Positions 25,620 to 35,886 of a DNA stretch of 64,000 nt are shown here, in pieces. The stretch covers positions 19,406,001-19,470,000 of the forward strand of contig CM060732.1 of assembly GCA_030704615.1 (NCBI GenBank). The letters run 5' to 3'. Made by a program: the position numbers and the translations under genes. The stretch comes from Takakia lepidozioides. Lineage: Eukaryota > Streptophyta > Takakiopsida > Takakiales > Takakiaceae. Position 1 is the first letter of the stretch. Every line of letters begins with the position of its first letter. Below the pieces are notes generated by a model. The model made no database searches and was not told the DNA's origin. It saw nothing but the letters and a program-made list of their open reading frames with translations.

Positions 25620-26285
25620 CCGGAAATGCGGCACCGCATTTCCATGTCGGAACGGAAATACGGAAATGTGGCAACTGCAAAAACCTCGTTTGGAAATGCG
25701 GCACCGCATTTCCAAAACCGGGGCAAGAACAATTTTTCCGAAACTGTTCGGCCGAACGGAAATGTGGTGCCGCATTTCCGTTTTTGACACGGAAGTTTTG
25801 CCGATTGCAAGCTCCTTCCATGGAGGTAAATGGAAATGCGACACCGCATTCGGAGGTCGAACACGTTATTCCCATGGCGGACATGGAAATGTGGTGCCAC
25901 ATTTCCATTTTGGAGATGGATGTTTCTCCAATTCCAGACCCTTCGACGGAAATGCGGCACCGCATTCTATCGTGCTGGACGGAAATGCGGTGCCGCATTC
26001 CATTGTCCAATACGAAATTTTGATGACGGACATGGAAATGCGGTGCCGCATTTCCAGAACGGACATGGACATGCATTGGCGATTGGACATGCTTGGACAA
26101 TTCAAGGTCCAATATGGAAAATGCGGTGCCGCATTAGGAATTCAAAGTATGGAAATGCCATGTCAAGAAATGAAATGCGGTACCGCATTTCCGTTACGAC
26201 CACAACGGAGGAAAAGGAGCTGCCAAAAATCGCTGCATGGAGAAAAATGAAATGCGGTGCCGTATTTCCGAGCTTGGGCATGTAG
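25620..26285. repeat. Second palindrome cluster of element A, about 12 copies
   Basis: Directly downstream of the ParB-methyltransferase stop lie about 12 copies of the AAATGCGGYRCCGCATTT palindrome, at irregular 30-80 bp spacing and more diverged than the main array. Several copies lack part of the right arm (GCATTC instead of GCATTTCC). The linkers differ from those of the main array. Long open frames here in all phases are artefacts of the repeat. Confidence 0.85.
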
Positions 26286-26575
26286 ATGTTTCCTTTTACT
26301 CATACATGGATTTCCTTCACCTCAGGACTCTGATATCGCTGACTCTGGTATATTCATGTGGACAGACACATTGTAGAAATGAGACCACAAATTGTAAACA
26401 GTGGGCCAATTATAGCAGTTCTTGAACACAATGAAACACAGCACACACAGAAGTGAGGGACGATGGGTTGTTTTATTGATCGAACACAGTGTCTCACATT
26501 TAGCAACTCCAGACAAATCTAAGCCCTTCTGCCTTCTACATGGGCGTTACCAAGTCGACGGAACTTCGATAGCCC

Positions 26576-27124
26576 TCAAAACAAGCTCATACTGACGCGG
26601 CACCTCCAGGTAAACTGCAATGCGGTCGTTCTGGTGCCCTTGGTGGAGCTGACGACAATGTCATGCCCATCAATGATACCACCATCATACATTGACAAGG
26701 TCACTGTGGGCCTCATGTGCCCGTGCGATTCGTCTTCGCAACTCGGCCGAATGTCTCCATACACTGGAAGAGCGGAGTGAACTCCACGAATATAGTTTTC
26801 CCCGGTGCCGTCTTCCCTGGTCCACTGGCAGCAGTTCCAGCACCAAAGCGAGGCCGTGTGTGATCTGTCCGGCATCCCATTCCAGCTTGGTATATCGAGG
26901 TCAACAATTTTCAGGACCCACGGACCGCATTGACCCTCGCCCTCACCTTGCTCAAAGCAATAATAGCCCTCCAAATACTCCATTGCGCTCAAAGACTGCC
27001 ACTTGATTCCAGAAGCGTCAGTGAAAACAGAGAGCCACACAATGATGTCTCCTGATTTTGGTTTGAACATCGCATAATCGTGGCCATGATAAGGGCAGTC
27101 AGCAGGATTGCGGCGGCACGGCAT
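26576..27124 (-). CDS. Unknown protein, left member of an inverted paralogous pair in element A
   Basis: An open frame of 182 codons whose last third (GVHSALPVYGDIR, then VTLSMYDGGIIDGHDIVV and LQFTWR) is clearly related to the plus-strand ORF at 27171-27491. The first part (CPYHGHDYAMF, WCWNCCQW) has Cys/His residues but no motif I know. The start codons of the two ORFs are 47 bp apart, head to head. It lies in the right subterminal region of element A and may be an accessory gene, or a decayed exon of one. I do not recognise the family. Confidence 0.45.
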   Translation of the reverse strand: MPCRRNPADCPYHGHDYAMFKPKSGDIIVWLSVFTDASGIKWQSLSAMEYLEGYYCFEQGEGEGQCGPWVLKIVDLDIPSWNGMPDRSHTASLWCWNCCQWTREDGTGENYIRGVHSALPVYGDIRPSCEDESHGHMRPTVTLSMYDGGIIDGHDIVVSSTKGTRTTALQFTWRCRVSMSLF

Positions 27125-27170
27125 CCTTGCAAAAGATTAGCGGAGTACGCTCAATGACAGCAGCTCCCGG

Positions 27171-27491
27171 ATGGAGGAGGCAGCAGCGCGGTGGCTGGAA
27201 GAAGTTCAAGGACATGACAATCCACTCGAGACGACGAAGTCCATCCCCCCTTTGATGGTGTATACTCCTGAAGGAGTGTGCTCCTCTTCTCCATTGTATG
27301 GGGACATTTGCATTGGTGTGGACGACGAAAACGTGAAGCTTTCCATATTCGATGGTGGTATGATTGAAGGGCACGACATTGTGGTGAACATCAACAGGGG
27401 CGGTACAACAGCTGCAATCCAGTTTAGCTGGAGGAGCCCGATGACTCATGAACTAGTTTTCAGAGCAGTCGAAGTCCCATTGACAACATGA
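27171..27491 (+). CDS. Unknown protein, right member of the inverted paralogous pair in element A
   Basis: An open frame of 106 codons. PLYGDICIGVDD, VKLSIFDGGMIEGHDIVV and AIQFSWRS match the C-terminal third of the minus-strand ORF next to it, and FRAVEVP here has a counterpart just past that ORF's stop. The shared block is about 65 residues and looks like a beta-rich domain with a GHDIVV motif. The pair could have arisen by inverted duplication. Its function is unknown, and I see no equivalent in element B. Confidence 0.45.
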   Translation: MEEAAARWLEEVQGHDNPLETTKSIPPLMVYTPEGVCSSSPLYGDICIGVDDENVKLSIFDGGMIEGHDIVVNINRGGTTAAIQFSWRSPMTHELVFRAVEVPLTT

Positions 27492-27889
27492 CTTGTATTC
27501 AGAAGGCATAGGGCTAAAGATTTGTTTGCACCACCAGCACAGTAGACGTGCTTCAAATGCAGTTCATGTGGATCAATAAAAACCCCATTGTGCCCTCTTT
27601 TGTTCTATTCTGTATCCATCGTTCCCAGAATGCATCATTCCTCATTTCGTTTGGGATTGGGAGTGTGGGTGGATTTTGCAAGTGATTGGGAGGCTGAAAT
27701 GGGCCCCCATTGTATAGAGCAGTACCACCCTACCATTCGCGAAACATTGCTTTTCAATATGTAATTCTAAAAAACATTGCCAAACCTCCTTCATCGGGAG
27801 GTCCTTTTCCCCCTATGACCATGACACCCTAAACCCTATTCCCGCAGACACTCATTTCCGGAAAATAGTCCTGCTCATTGTTTTTTCGA

Positions 27890-27937
27890 CACTTACGACT
27901 CTGCTCATGGCTCATGGCTCATGAAATAGCAGCCCCC
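27890..27937. repeat. Right terminal inverted repeat of element A
   Basis: The plus strand reads GCTCATGGCTCATGGCTCAT then GAAATAGCAG, the inverse of the left end. GCATCAAA follows directly at 27938-27945 and completes the target-site duplication. Confidence 0.7.
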
Positions 27938-27945
27938 GCATCAAA

Positions 27946-29032
27946 CGTGATGAAACATGACAATCCGAGAAGTTTCAGCTTTACAACATGGTAGTATGTA
28001 TGGTTCCTCCTCTTCTTTCTTGGCTACAAGGATTTCCATTCGGACTCATTGTATTCACGCACCATCGAACGTGCTGAAATATGACAATCCAATAAGTTGT
28101 AGCTTCACAACAGGCTAGTATGTCTGGTGTACTCCTTTTGTTGGTTGTGACAAAAGGATGTGTCATATTTCCCAACACTGCTTCAGTTTATGTTTTACCA
28201 TTGTCAGGTTCATTGTTTCATTTTATGCGATTGTGATGTTTCTCTGTATTGAATCTCGTTTGTACGCTTGTTTGGTATAATAGTTGGTGCACGCTACTTA
28301 CAGCCTCCCTCCACCTTTTGCTTTGAACATGCCTTATGACTCACTTGTGCCAGAGGAGACGCACATATCCATCCACAAATGCCTGCTGAATGCAGCCTCA
28401 TAACGTTGCAGTCTATACACAAAGAACATTTGAAAATCAACACACACAAACCATGATATGCAGGACTACAGATATACACATTTCCCACGTTTCCCCCAGA
28501 TATACACATTTCCCACATTTCCCCCATGATGTCTTCATTACTCTTTGCCCAATGCTGGCTTCTGGTACTCTGTGAGGCTACATCCACTCTCAACCCCCTC
28601 AGTGCCTTTCTCATCTCCAGCGGACTGCTCGTTGGCCAGGCTTTCGAAAATCCCATCTTCCCCTTGATTGCAAGTTTTATGTTCAACTGACATCACATTT
28701 TAGGGTTTTGTCCCTAAAATCCTTGAAAACTACTGTTGTGGGTCTCTTTAACAACAGAACCATGATTGGCTTCGCCGTTCCTTCGCCACTGCCATGACTG
28801 CACCTTCCATCATTCATACATTTATTCCATGAAGTATTCGTGGAAGTGGAACTCAAAATAGTGTCCCAGGGCCCAACAGAACTCTCCATACAAGGAAGTT
28901 TAGGGCAAACGTCACCACTGTCTCCACTATATTTCTGAACTAGGAAATGACTGTGTGTTATGCGACATTGTCTAATAGATGTGAGTCACATGAATTCGCC
29001 GATGGTTAGTCCGTGGTCACTGTCTATGTTTT
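27946..29032. other. Non-coding stretch right of element A
   Basis: No gene supported. Two related segments, at about 27.95-28.02 kb and 28.06-28.13 kb, share GAAA(C/T)ATGACAATCC, AAGTT..AGCTT and ACAACA..(C/G)TAGTATGT. This indicates a diverged tandem duplication of about 117 bp. A short duplication, AGATATACACATTTCCCAC, occurs at 28469 and 28498. Confidence 0.5.
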
Positions 29033-29430
29033 TGGATGATTCTCATTAGGGTTCTGAAAAGGTTATACTGTCGAGGCAAAGTGTCCACTGTGTATGGTTT
29101 TGGATGATTTTCATTAGGGTCCTCAAACGGTTATACTGTCGAGGCACAGTGTCCACTGTGCATGTTGCGGATGATTTTCATTAGGGTTTTGAATCTGTTA
29201 TACTGTCGAGGCATAGTGTCCATTGTGTATGTTTATCGATGGTTTTCATCAGGGTCCTCAAACGGTTATACTGTCGAGGCACAGTCTCCACTGTGCATGT
29301 TGTAGATGTTTTTCATTAGGGTTCTGAATCTGTTATACTGTCGAGGCATAGTGTCCATTATGTATGTTTATGGATGGTTTTCATTAGGGTTCTCAAACGC
29401 TTAGACTGTCGAGGCACACTCACAAAAGGA
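29033..29430 (+). repeat. Tandem repeat, 67/68-bp unit arranged as a 135-bp dimer
   Basis: The phrase GTTATACTGTCGAGGCA starts at 29062, 29130, 29197, 29265 and 29332, with a diverged copy (CTTAGACTGTCGAGGCA) at 29400. The spacing alternates 68 and 67 bp. Alternate units carry TTCTGAAT or CCTCAAACG before the phrase, so the true repeat is a dimer of about 135 bp. A further diverged copy is near 29511. Confidence 0.9.
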
Positions 29431-29893
29431 TGATTGTAGTATACTACGGTTTTTTCGTTCATTATTTCTCTACACAGGATGATTTTCATTGGGTTTCACG
29501 CTGCACCTCTTATGCTGTCGAGACATAGTCTCACCAAATGGATTGTATATATGTCGTCATTGCGACATGCATTTCCTATCTGTACCTCTGGTCGTTCTTG
29601 TCTATCTCCCTCTCCGTTGTTGTTGTATCTCTCCTTTCGTTGTGGTACTCTTGTAGGCCCACTCTGTGTTTATGTGCGGTTGTTGTCTCTCTCCTTCTGT
29701 GCTCTTGTTGTATCTCTCCTTTCGTTATGGTCTTGTAGGCGCACTCGCTTGCTGCAAGGTTTTTTTCTGGAGTGGTGCTCATTCCTGCACATCCCTACAG
29801 TGTTCTTTCATTACTCTACGTTGTGTTACAGTTATCGATTTGTACCCCGGCCTCATTTGGATCTGTTTTGAAACATATTTGTAGCCCGACGCA

Positions 29894-30334
29894 ATGGCAG
29901 GATCTCAGGCTCGTGTTATCGTGTTGTTGCAGCGAGCCCTCTATGCAGTTGCTCCAATGGAGTTGCCGGAACTCAAGCTATACATACTCTCAAAGATAGA
30001 GTCTTACCAGGGGCAAGACAAGGCATGGAAATATCACATGGTTGGGGAGGTGCGTTGTATCACATTAGAGCTGGCTGCCCTAGAGTTCGCGTATACAATG
30101 GACGAGGAGGAACAAATGGCGGTGGTTCTTGCTCATGTGTATCTAGGGTTTGTAGATAGAATTGTTTTCCGGACATTCAAGCAGTTGTCTTCCAGATATG
30201 ATTGCGGAATGATGGTGGAGTGGGGGTACCACATCTCCATGACGGAGCCCTGGGTGCACGAGTTTGTTGAACTCCTCCTCTTAAGCATGCAGAGTAATGT
30301 AGTGATAGATGCTTCCGACGAAGCCCTACAGTGA
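29894..30334 (+). CDS. Hypothetical 146-residue protein
   Basis: The open frame begins MAGSQARVIVLLQRALYAV and is free of low complexity. It contains several amphipathic helices and an acidic middle (YTMDEEEQMAVVLAHVYLGF). The Met lies in the context ACGCAATGG, a fair eukaryotic start. It follows a T-rich stretch and the 29.0-29.4 kb tandem repeat and lies between elements A and B, outside both. I do not recognise the family, and it may be a chance frame or one exon of a larger gene. Confidence 0.4.
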   Translation: MAGSQARVIVLLQRALYAVAPMELPELKLYILSKIESYQGQDKAWKYHMVGEVRCITLELAALEFAYTMDEEEQMAVVLAHVYLGFVDRIVFRTFKQLSSRYDCGMMVEWGYHISMTEPWVHEFVELLLLSMQSNVVIDASDEALQ

Positions 30335-33300
30335 TACAGGCGTGCTAGTGCTACATATATGCAGTAGCAATGTCAAAACAATGATAGGTCCAATGCGGTG
30401 TAATGGACCCTACATCTCTTCTGCTGCACATGTTCAAAGTGCAATATGTTTGTTGTTCTTCTGGTCATGACATGTGCCTTGTACACATGAATTTGTAAGC
30501 CAGTTCCCTGTTTGCAAAAATACTATGTCCGGACTTTGTCACCTATTATTGTATGTATGTTTTCGTAAGGATAGTGGGTGTCAGTTTGTACTTTATTTCA
30601 GAGAACTTCATGTGCCCCACATGTATATTTCCCCTTCATGTCTTCCCTTGTATATGTTATCATGCAATGTATGTTTGCACTGAAATACCAGCACAGACAT
30701 GGCCTTCCATTTTTCGAGGAAGGTGGTGCTGCATTGGTGAGCTATGGAAAATGCATTCAATTTACTTAACAGGCAACCACCCCTGCAAATACAACGGGTA
30801 CTTTTGTTGCTGGTGCACCGCACATGTTTCTTGTATGCTTTGGGCCACTGGTTTCAACGTTGTGACATACATCTCCTAGTCTGTTTGGCATTCCAGTTTC
30901 GGACACTGTCTTCACGTTACACTCATTTCATGCGTCTTTGTTTTGTTCGTTTGCACTTTGCATGCACCCGTGAAGTGACAGGAGCCTCGTCTTCCTTAGT
31001 ATCCAAAGTTTCTCGTGATGACATGCGAAATACTTTGAGCTTTCCAATACGGCACTTTCTCTGAAGTAGTTGTTTTGCATTTCATGTGACAATGACTTGT
31101 CTTTACAATTTCACCTCTGCCACTGCCTGGTTTCGTCATTACACCAAAAGAACTATGTCTATCCATGCTCTACTTTGTTTCCCACACTTAATTGGTTCCT
31201 CTTTCAACATACAATGCTTCAAAGGCTTCTTTGACTGTGGTTGTGGATCTTCCAGTCCATTCATGGTCATTTACCATTTATACTACAGAGTTGTCATTCT
31301 TGGTGGATGCTGCTTTAAGCCTGCCAGCACAGTTTCCAATCAGCATGGCTCTTGGCAGTGCAATGTGGTGTTTCAACACACACATTGGTGCTTCTTGTAA
31401 GACCATTACAGTGTATATCTCAAAGTTAGACATCATTGCCACAACCTGCAATGACCTTACACATAGCATGGACTATAAACATGGATGGGGGTTGGTATCC
31501 TATGAGATGAGCAGGTTTCCCTTGTAGTTTTCTTGATTATTCAAATGGCCATTTGAATAGTTCAGATGGCCATTTCAATATTGAATTTGAATTTGAATAC
31601 TAGTACCATTTTTATTTTATTATTATTTTAATACCATATCCGAGTTCATATTTCTAGGTTATTGACATTCAGATACCATTGCTCATATCCGGATTGATTT
31701 TCTTAACAAACCACTCTATGCATACCAGATTCATACTTGAAAAAATCAGGGGATGCATTATTGGAAAACCTACCTGCCTTAAAAAAAAATCAGCACTGCA
31801 TACCAGGACCCTTCTGGTATTTCCAATTCAAGATACCAGACCAACACTGGTGTAAACTCCAGTGGGGGTTACGCTAGGTTACACAATGAGCAGTGTAACT
31901 CCACTTGGGGTTGCACGACGGGGTGTGTAACTCCACTTGGGGTTACACAGAATGGAGTGTAACTCCACAAATCGAACCCAAAATCTCGCTGCCTGCACTA
32001 CAGCACCTTACCAACACGCTACTCACTGCAGCTGGAGACCTTTTTGGGTTCTGAAGTACTTAATAGTGAAACCTAGGTAAGAGGGGGTGGGGAAGATTTG
32101 ACAACCCCCCCCCCGGGGAGGAGCCCAGGCTGCCAGAATCCGGCGAAAGTACCGTCAGATGGCACAAGTGCATTAAGTTCTTACCTCATTCCTATTAGGG
32201 CCACCTACCATGTTCGTCGGTAAAATAAGCCCACTTTAGTACATCAAGGATTAAGACAAAAACTCTGAAGTTCTTTCTTTGGCTTTGGCTGGAGTCTTCT
32301 CTCTCTCCCTAGATTATTCCCACCACTCCCTTGGAATCTGGATACACCCACAAAGTCCTCGTTGGATTACAAGCAATCCCAAAACCCAGATAAGACATGC
32401 CCAAGGTACCCACCATTCATTATTTCTAAATTGGTTTTTTAGGACCTTGTGACATCACATAAACCACTTTGAAGAGCACACACTATGATTGGCCAAGCAA
32501 TTATTGAGCGAGTACTGGAATTTCTTCTAGCTTGAAGGGGTGGGCTACCCATTCACTTGGTACCCAGTCACTTATTGGCTTATTTCCAATTTGGTTGTAG
32601 GACCCCCAAGCCAAAGAGCCCCCAAGTTCAATCAACCATCTGAATGATGTGAACACTTGCATGTGAACAAAGTGTAGTCTTTCAAAATCATGCTATGTAT
32701 TACGCTGAGAACTACACATGAATACACATGCATCCTGGTTTTTTTTTTGTAATACATGGGATTTAACACTACAATTAGTATACAGTCCGTAAGTGTTTCA
32801 TCTTTATCTGGTATCTTTTTTTACCCTCCAAGAATTTATACAAAGCAAGTGTTATGATGTTGAGTCTTTTTACTCCCTCCTTTACTAAATGATCCTTAAT
32901 AAGTGTTAATTTTCTTCAAATGCATATATGTATAGATGTATAAGAAGACATGTAACTTGGTCTACGGGTCACGATGCCATGACATATATCAGTTAAACTT
33001 GTCGACTTTTTTATTTTACTTAACATGTGGATCATCAAACTCTTGTAACTGTTTGATTCCGGTTTTTAAGCTCTCTGTAGTGATCCTTCTCTAAGTGAGA
33101 TTTTTGAAAGATTCTTATTCTTTATCTCTTATGAGGCTAAATATCTATTGATGTAACATTTTCTCTACTCTCCAGGTATAACACTTATATGGTAGATTGT
33201 ACTCAAGTTTGGTATGTCTCAACGAACTAAAAGTAACGTACATGCGACATAACATTTATCATAACACATATTTGCAAATCTACATCTTCAACTTCCCCAT

Positions 33301-34289
33301 TGTTGGCTTCATATCAAGCAACATGTCCATTTCTTCTGCCATTTATAGAATTAGGTCCTCTGTAGGTCTTCTATCCATGGTCTTAGGCCCCCAGTTGTCA
33401 TAGCGACCTTGAGATCGGGAGCAAAAAACTGCTCAAGGCTCATGTTCTAGCATTCCCCTGCTGCTGCCACACCCATTTTGTTGTCTGATTTGCTTCCAAT
33501 AGTTGGATGGGACGATTGTTCGGTCTTATTAGCTTAATGTGTTTACATTTTCATTCGTTTATTTCCACAAATGTTTTCTTGCTTTCGGAACTTTTCCTTT
33601 ATATAGTCGCCTCATGTCAGTTTGTAAACAAGGTGTGATACACACTTAGGCCCTGCCACTTATGTAGGTAAGAGATAAATTAATGATAAAAAATTCAATT
33701 TGGTTCACCTTTGGCCTATCTGAATGATTGAAAGCATTTATGTATTTATCTATATTATGTGTTGCAATGTTTTAGAATTCAATATGGATTTGATAATATT
33801 TATTGCTTTTCATTGTTTGATAATTGGGACTTGAATGCGGGCACGTGTGGTTGTGGCGGGGCCCGCGGGTGGCACAAGGGGTCGCGCAGGGTGGGGCGAC
33901 CCCTACCCGGCGGGGTCAGTCTGCTGGGGTGAGCCGCCCCAGGGAAGCGAGTCTATTGGGCCTACAAAACACCTGAGAAATGTACATAAATTCTAGCGAC
34001 GACCGAAGGTCGGAAGCTAGTTTAGCGTAGAGCAGGAATAGGGTGCCATAGTGCCACGTTTTCGTCGCCACATCATCGTCGCCACGTTTCGTAGCCACGT
34101 TTCGTCGCCACGTTTCGTCGTCAAATTTTGTCGAGTCTGCCCGAACTGCCCACCCGAGAAACGCAAATAGAACTCGTCACGCCAGTTTTTCGAAACTGCC
34201 CAACCTACCCGTGTCTTGATCTTTTTGAACCGCAGGAGGGGTTTCACAGGCCGATCGCGATTCGCAGATGGAGACGTTGGAGATGTTCA
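30335..34289. other. Long AT-rich stretch with no gene
   Basis: No coding region can be supported. At 31.54-31.58 kb the palindrome ATTCAAATGGCCATTTGAAT and a variant occur in tandem. At 31.84-31.98 kb lies a small palindrome cluster, listed separately. A C-run and (G) run occurs near 32.1 kb. At 34.05-34.13 kb CGTCGCCACGTTT is repeated several times. The base composition is markedly more AT-rich than in the elements on either side. Confidence 0.5.
31848..31975. repeat. Palindrome cluster, TAACTCCACTTGGGGTTA type
   Basis: Four units of about 35-40 bp read GTAAACTCCAGTGGGGGTTA, GTAACTCCACTTGGGGTTGC, GTAACTCCACTTGGGGTTAC and a final half copy. The arms pair with one mismatch. No element ends are visible around it. 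Confidence 0.75.
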
Positions 34290-34523
34290 CAGATTGTGAG
34301 TACACAACAGCAACTCTTGCTCTTGCACATGGTGGGACAACCTCAATCGCAAGGTGTCGTTTTTCTGAATGTGCGATGTGAAGAAGTTTGTCCATCCTGC
34401 AAATGTGGGCTCTTAGTACCAGGATTTGGTATTGTTCCTGTGCAAAAAGGTGAATGCCTGCAGATTACCAGATGTCATTCTGAAGGCTGCAGACACAAGC
34501 TGCATACACAAGAGGCTCTTTAG
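34290..34523 (+). CDS. Possible terminal exon of a Cys-rich protein
   Basis: After an acceptor-like TTCACAG the frame reads IVSTQQQLLLLHMVGQ, VRCEEVCPSCKCGLLV, and GECLQITRCHSEGCRHKLH, then a stop. The spacing CxxxCxxCxC ... C ... CxxxxC could bind zinc. No further exon could be joined with confidence and I cannot name a family. Confidence 0.3.
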   Translation, partial: QIVSTQQQLLLLHMVGQPQSQGVVFLNVRCEEVCPSCKCGLLVPGFGIVPVQKGECLQITRCHSEGCRHKLHTQEAL

Positions 34524-34763
34524 GGTTGATGTTCGGTGAAATCCTCCATGGGTCATGACACAAGGTCAAGGACAATGTGGTGAGTGCACAGAGATGAGGA
34601 CAAACAAGAAACGAGTTTCTCCTCATCTATGTTATCTGTTTTTGGATACTTTCCTGCTGCCACATCGACAGTAACTTGTCAAAGACACTCCTAACCACCA
34701 CACCACTTTGAAGATGGGATTTGTTCTTGTGGTGATTACTGGTGAAAGGATGTTTTCTTGGAA

Positions 34764-34928
34764 AGATGCTAGTGTCTTGCTTCATTCATTGATCCGTGTA
34801 GCTACTCAGACCATCCACCATTTCCTGAGAGTACTGACCATCATGTACTGTTGAGTGCAAGATGCAAGTGTCTCGCTTCATTCATTGATCTGTGTAGATA
34901 CTCAGACCATCCACCATTTCCTGATAGT
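34764..34928. repeat. Tandem duplication of about 96 bp, just left of element B
   Basis: GTCTTGCTTCATTCATTGAT ... TACTCAGACCATCCACCATT at 34.77-34.83 kb recurs with few changes at 34.87-34.93 kb. It lies outside the left end of element B. Confidence 0.85.
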
Positions 34929-35200
34929 GGGGTCTACCCGGCATAGGTGGGAAGTCAGCCCACAATTGCACTTGACTCAAGGGGTGATTTTTGACTGATT
35001 CTGGCGACAGTGGATGGAAATCAGAGTGTTGTCCTAATTCTGGGTTTGGGTGGTGGAGCTTCTCCAAAGCTTGAAGATGGAAGTGAATACAAATTTTAAA
35101 GAGCTTGATGAGAGGGGCAGCCCTGTGCACAAGTTTGTTCAGCATCTTAAATTTAGACATGTTTGTTTGTTTCTCATGGTGTGGCCACTGGCTTGGGATG

Positions 35201-35335
35201 CAGGGATGCCTCGGCGTGAGCCTGGTCACGTGAGCGCGTGAGCGCAACTGCGCTCACGCCACGTCACCTTGCGCCAATGCCACGTCACTCCACGTCATCA
35301 CATGTGAAGGCCGCGTCACCACGCGCCCAGAAAGA
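35201..35335. repeat. Left terminal region of element B
   Basis: It contains GGCGTGAGCC, CACGTGAGCGCGTGAGCGC, CTCACGCCACGTCACC and CCGCGG. The iterated CACGCCACGTCA motif and CCGCGG also occur near the left end of the nested MITE at 15.9-16.0 kb in the same orientation. Confidence 0.7.
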
Positions 35336-35399
35336 AGTGGAGTGTATTCCCGCGGATTGGCACCCTTTACCGCGGAAACAAGCTGGACGACATAATAAA

Positions 35400-35760
35400 A
35401 GGCATTGAATAAAGGATGGATGAATGTACAGTTGGATGATAAACAGATGGATGAGTGTGAAAAATGAATGTAGATGGATGAATGAGGGATGGATAAGAGT
35501 AAAATGGATGAATGTATAATGGATGTTGAGCAATGACAAAAATTCACAGGAAGATGCATGACCAAAAATTTTGACGAATGCACGACGTATATGAAATGAG
35601 TGTGGAAGGTTTGTGGGGTGGATTAAAGAGTACAGAGGATGAATGTACAATGGTTGTTGAACAAAGGAAAACATTCATGAATGGAGCACACATGAATACA
35701 CTGTAGATGAATGCACAATGGATATGATAAGAGTCAGGGAGGTTTGTGAGATGGATTCAT
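35400..35760. repeat. Degenerate GGATGAATG-type tandem tract
   Basis: Left subterminal DNA of element B holds many diverged units of the form (T)GGATGAATGTA(CAAT), e.g. AAAATGGATGAATGTATAAT. The two halves (35.40-35.58 and 35.58-35.76 kb) look like a partial duplication of each other. It is non-coding. Confidence 0.6.
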
Positions 35761-35886
35761 ACATATTGCAATTTAAATGAAAGTTGCATCTGTGATTATT
35801 ATTTGTTCTAAAGGAACAACTACGGTGGAGGAAGGGGATTCAACGTTTTCCAGATAGTATGAAAATGAATATTAAAATAATATAGT

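Larger units (their letters stand above)
13074..27937. mobile_element. Element A: large composite MULE carrying a ParB-methyltransferase gene
   Basis: The left end reads CTATTTCATGAGC then several ATGAGC repeats. The right end, read on the minus strand, gives CTATTTCATGAGCCATGAGC. Outside these ends an exact 8-bp duplication GCATCAAA is present at 13066-13073 and 27938-27945; MULEs typically duplicate 8-11 bp. Inside are a MULE/SWIM transposase on the minus strand (13977-18674) and a divergently transcribed ParB-methyltransferase fusion (20161-25488). There is also a head-to-head pair of small ORFs (26.6-27.5 kb) and about 35 copies of one palindrome family. A 1.48-kb MITE is nested in the transposase. 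The same two-gene divergent layout recurs in element B. The genes carry stops and frameshifts, so this copy is probably no longer autonomous. Confidence 0.75.
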
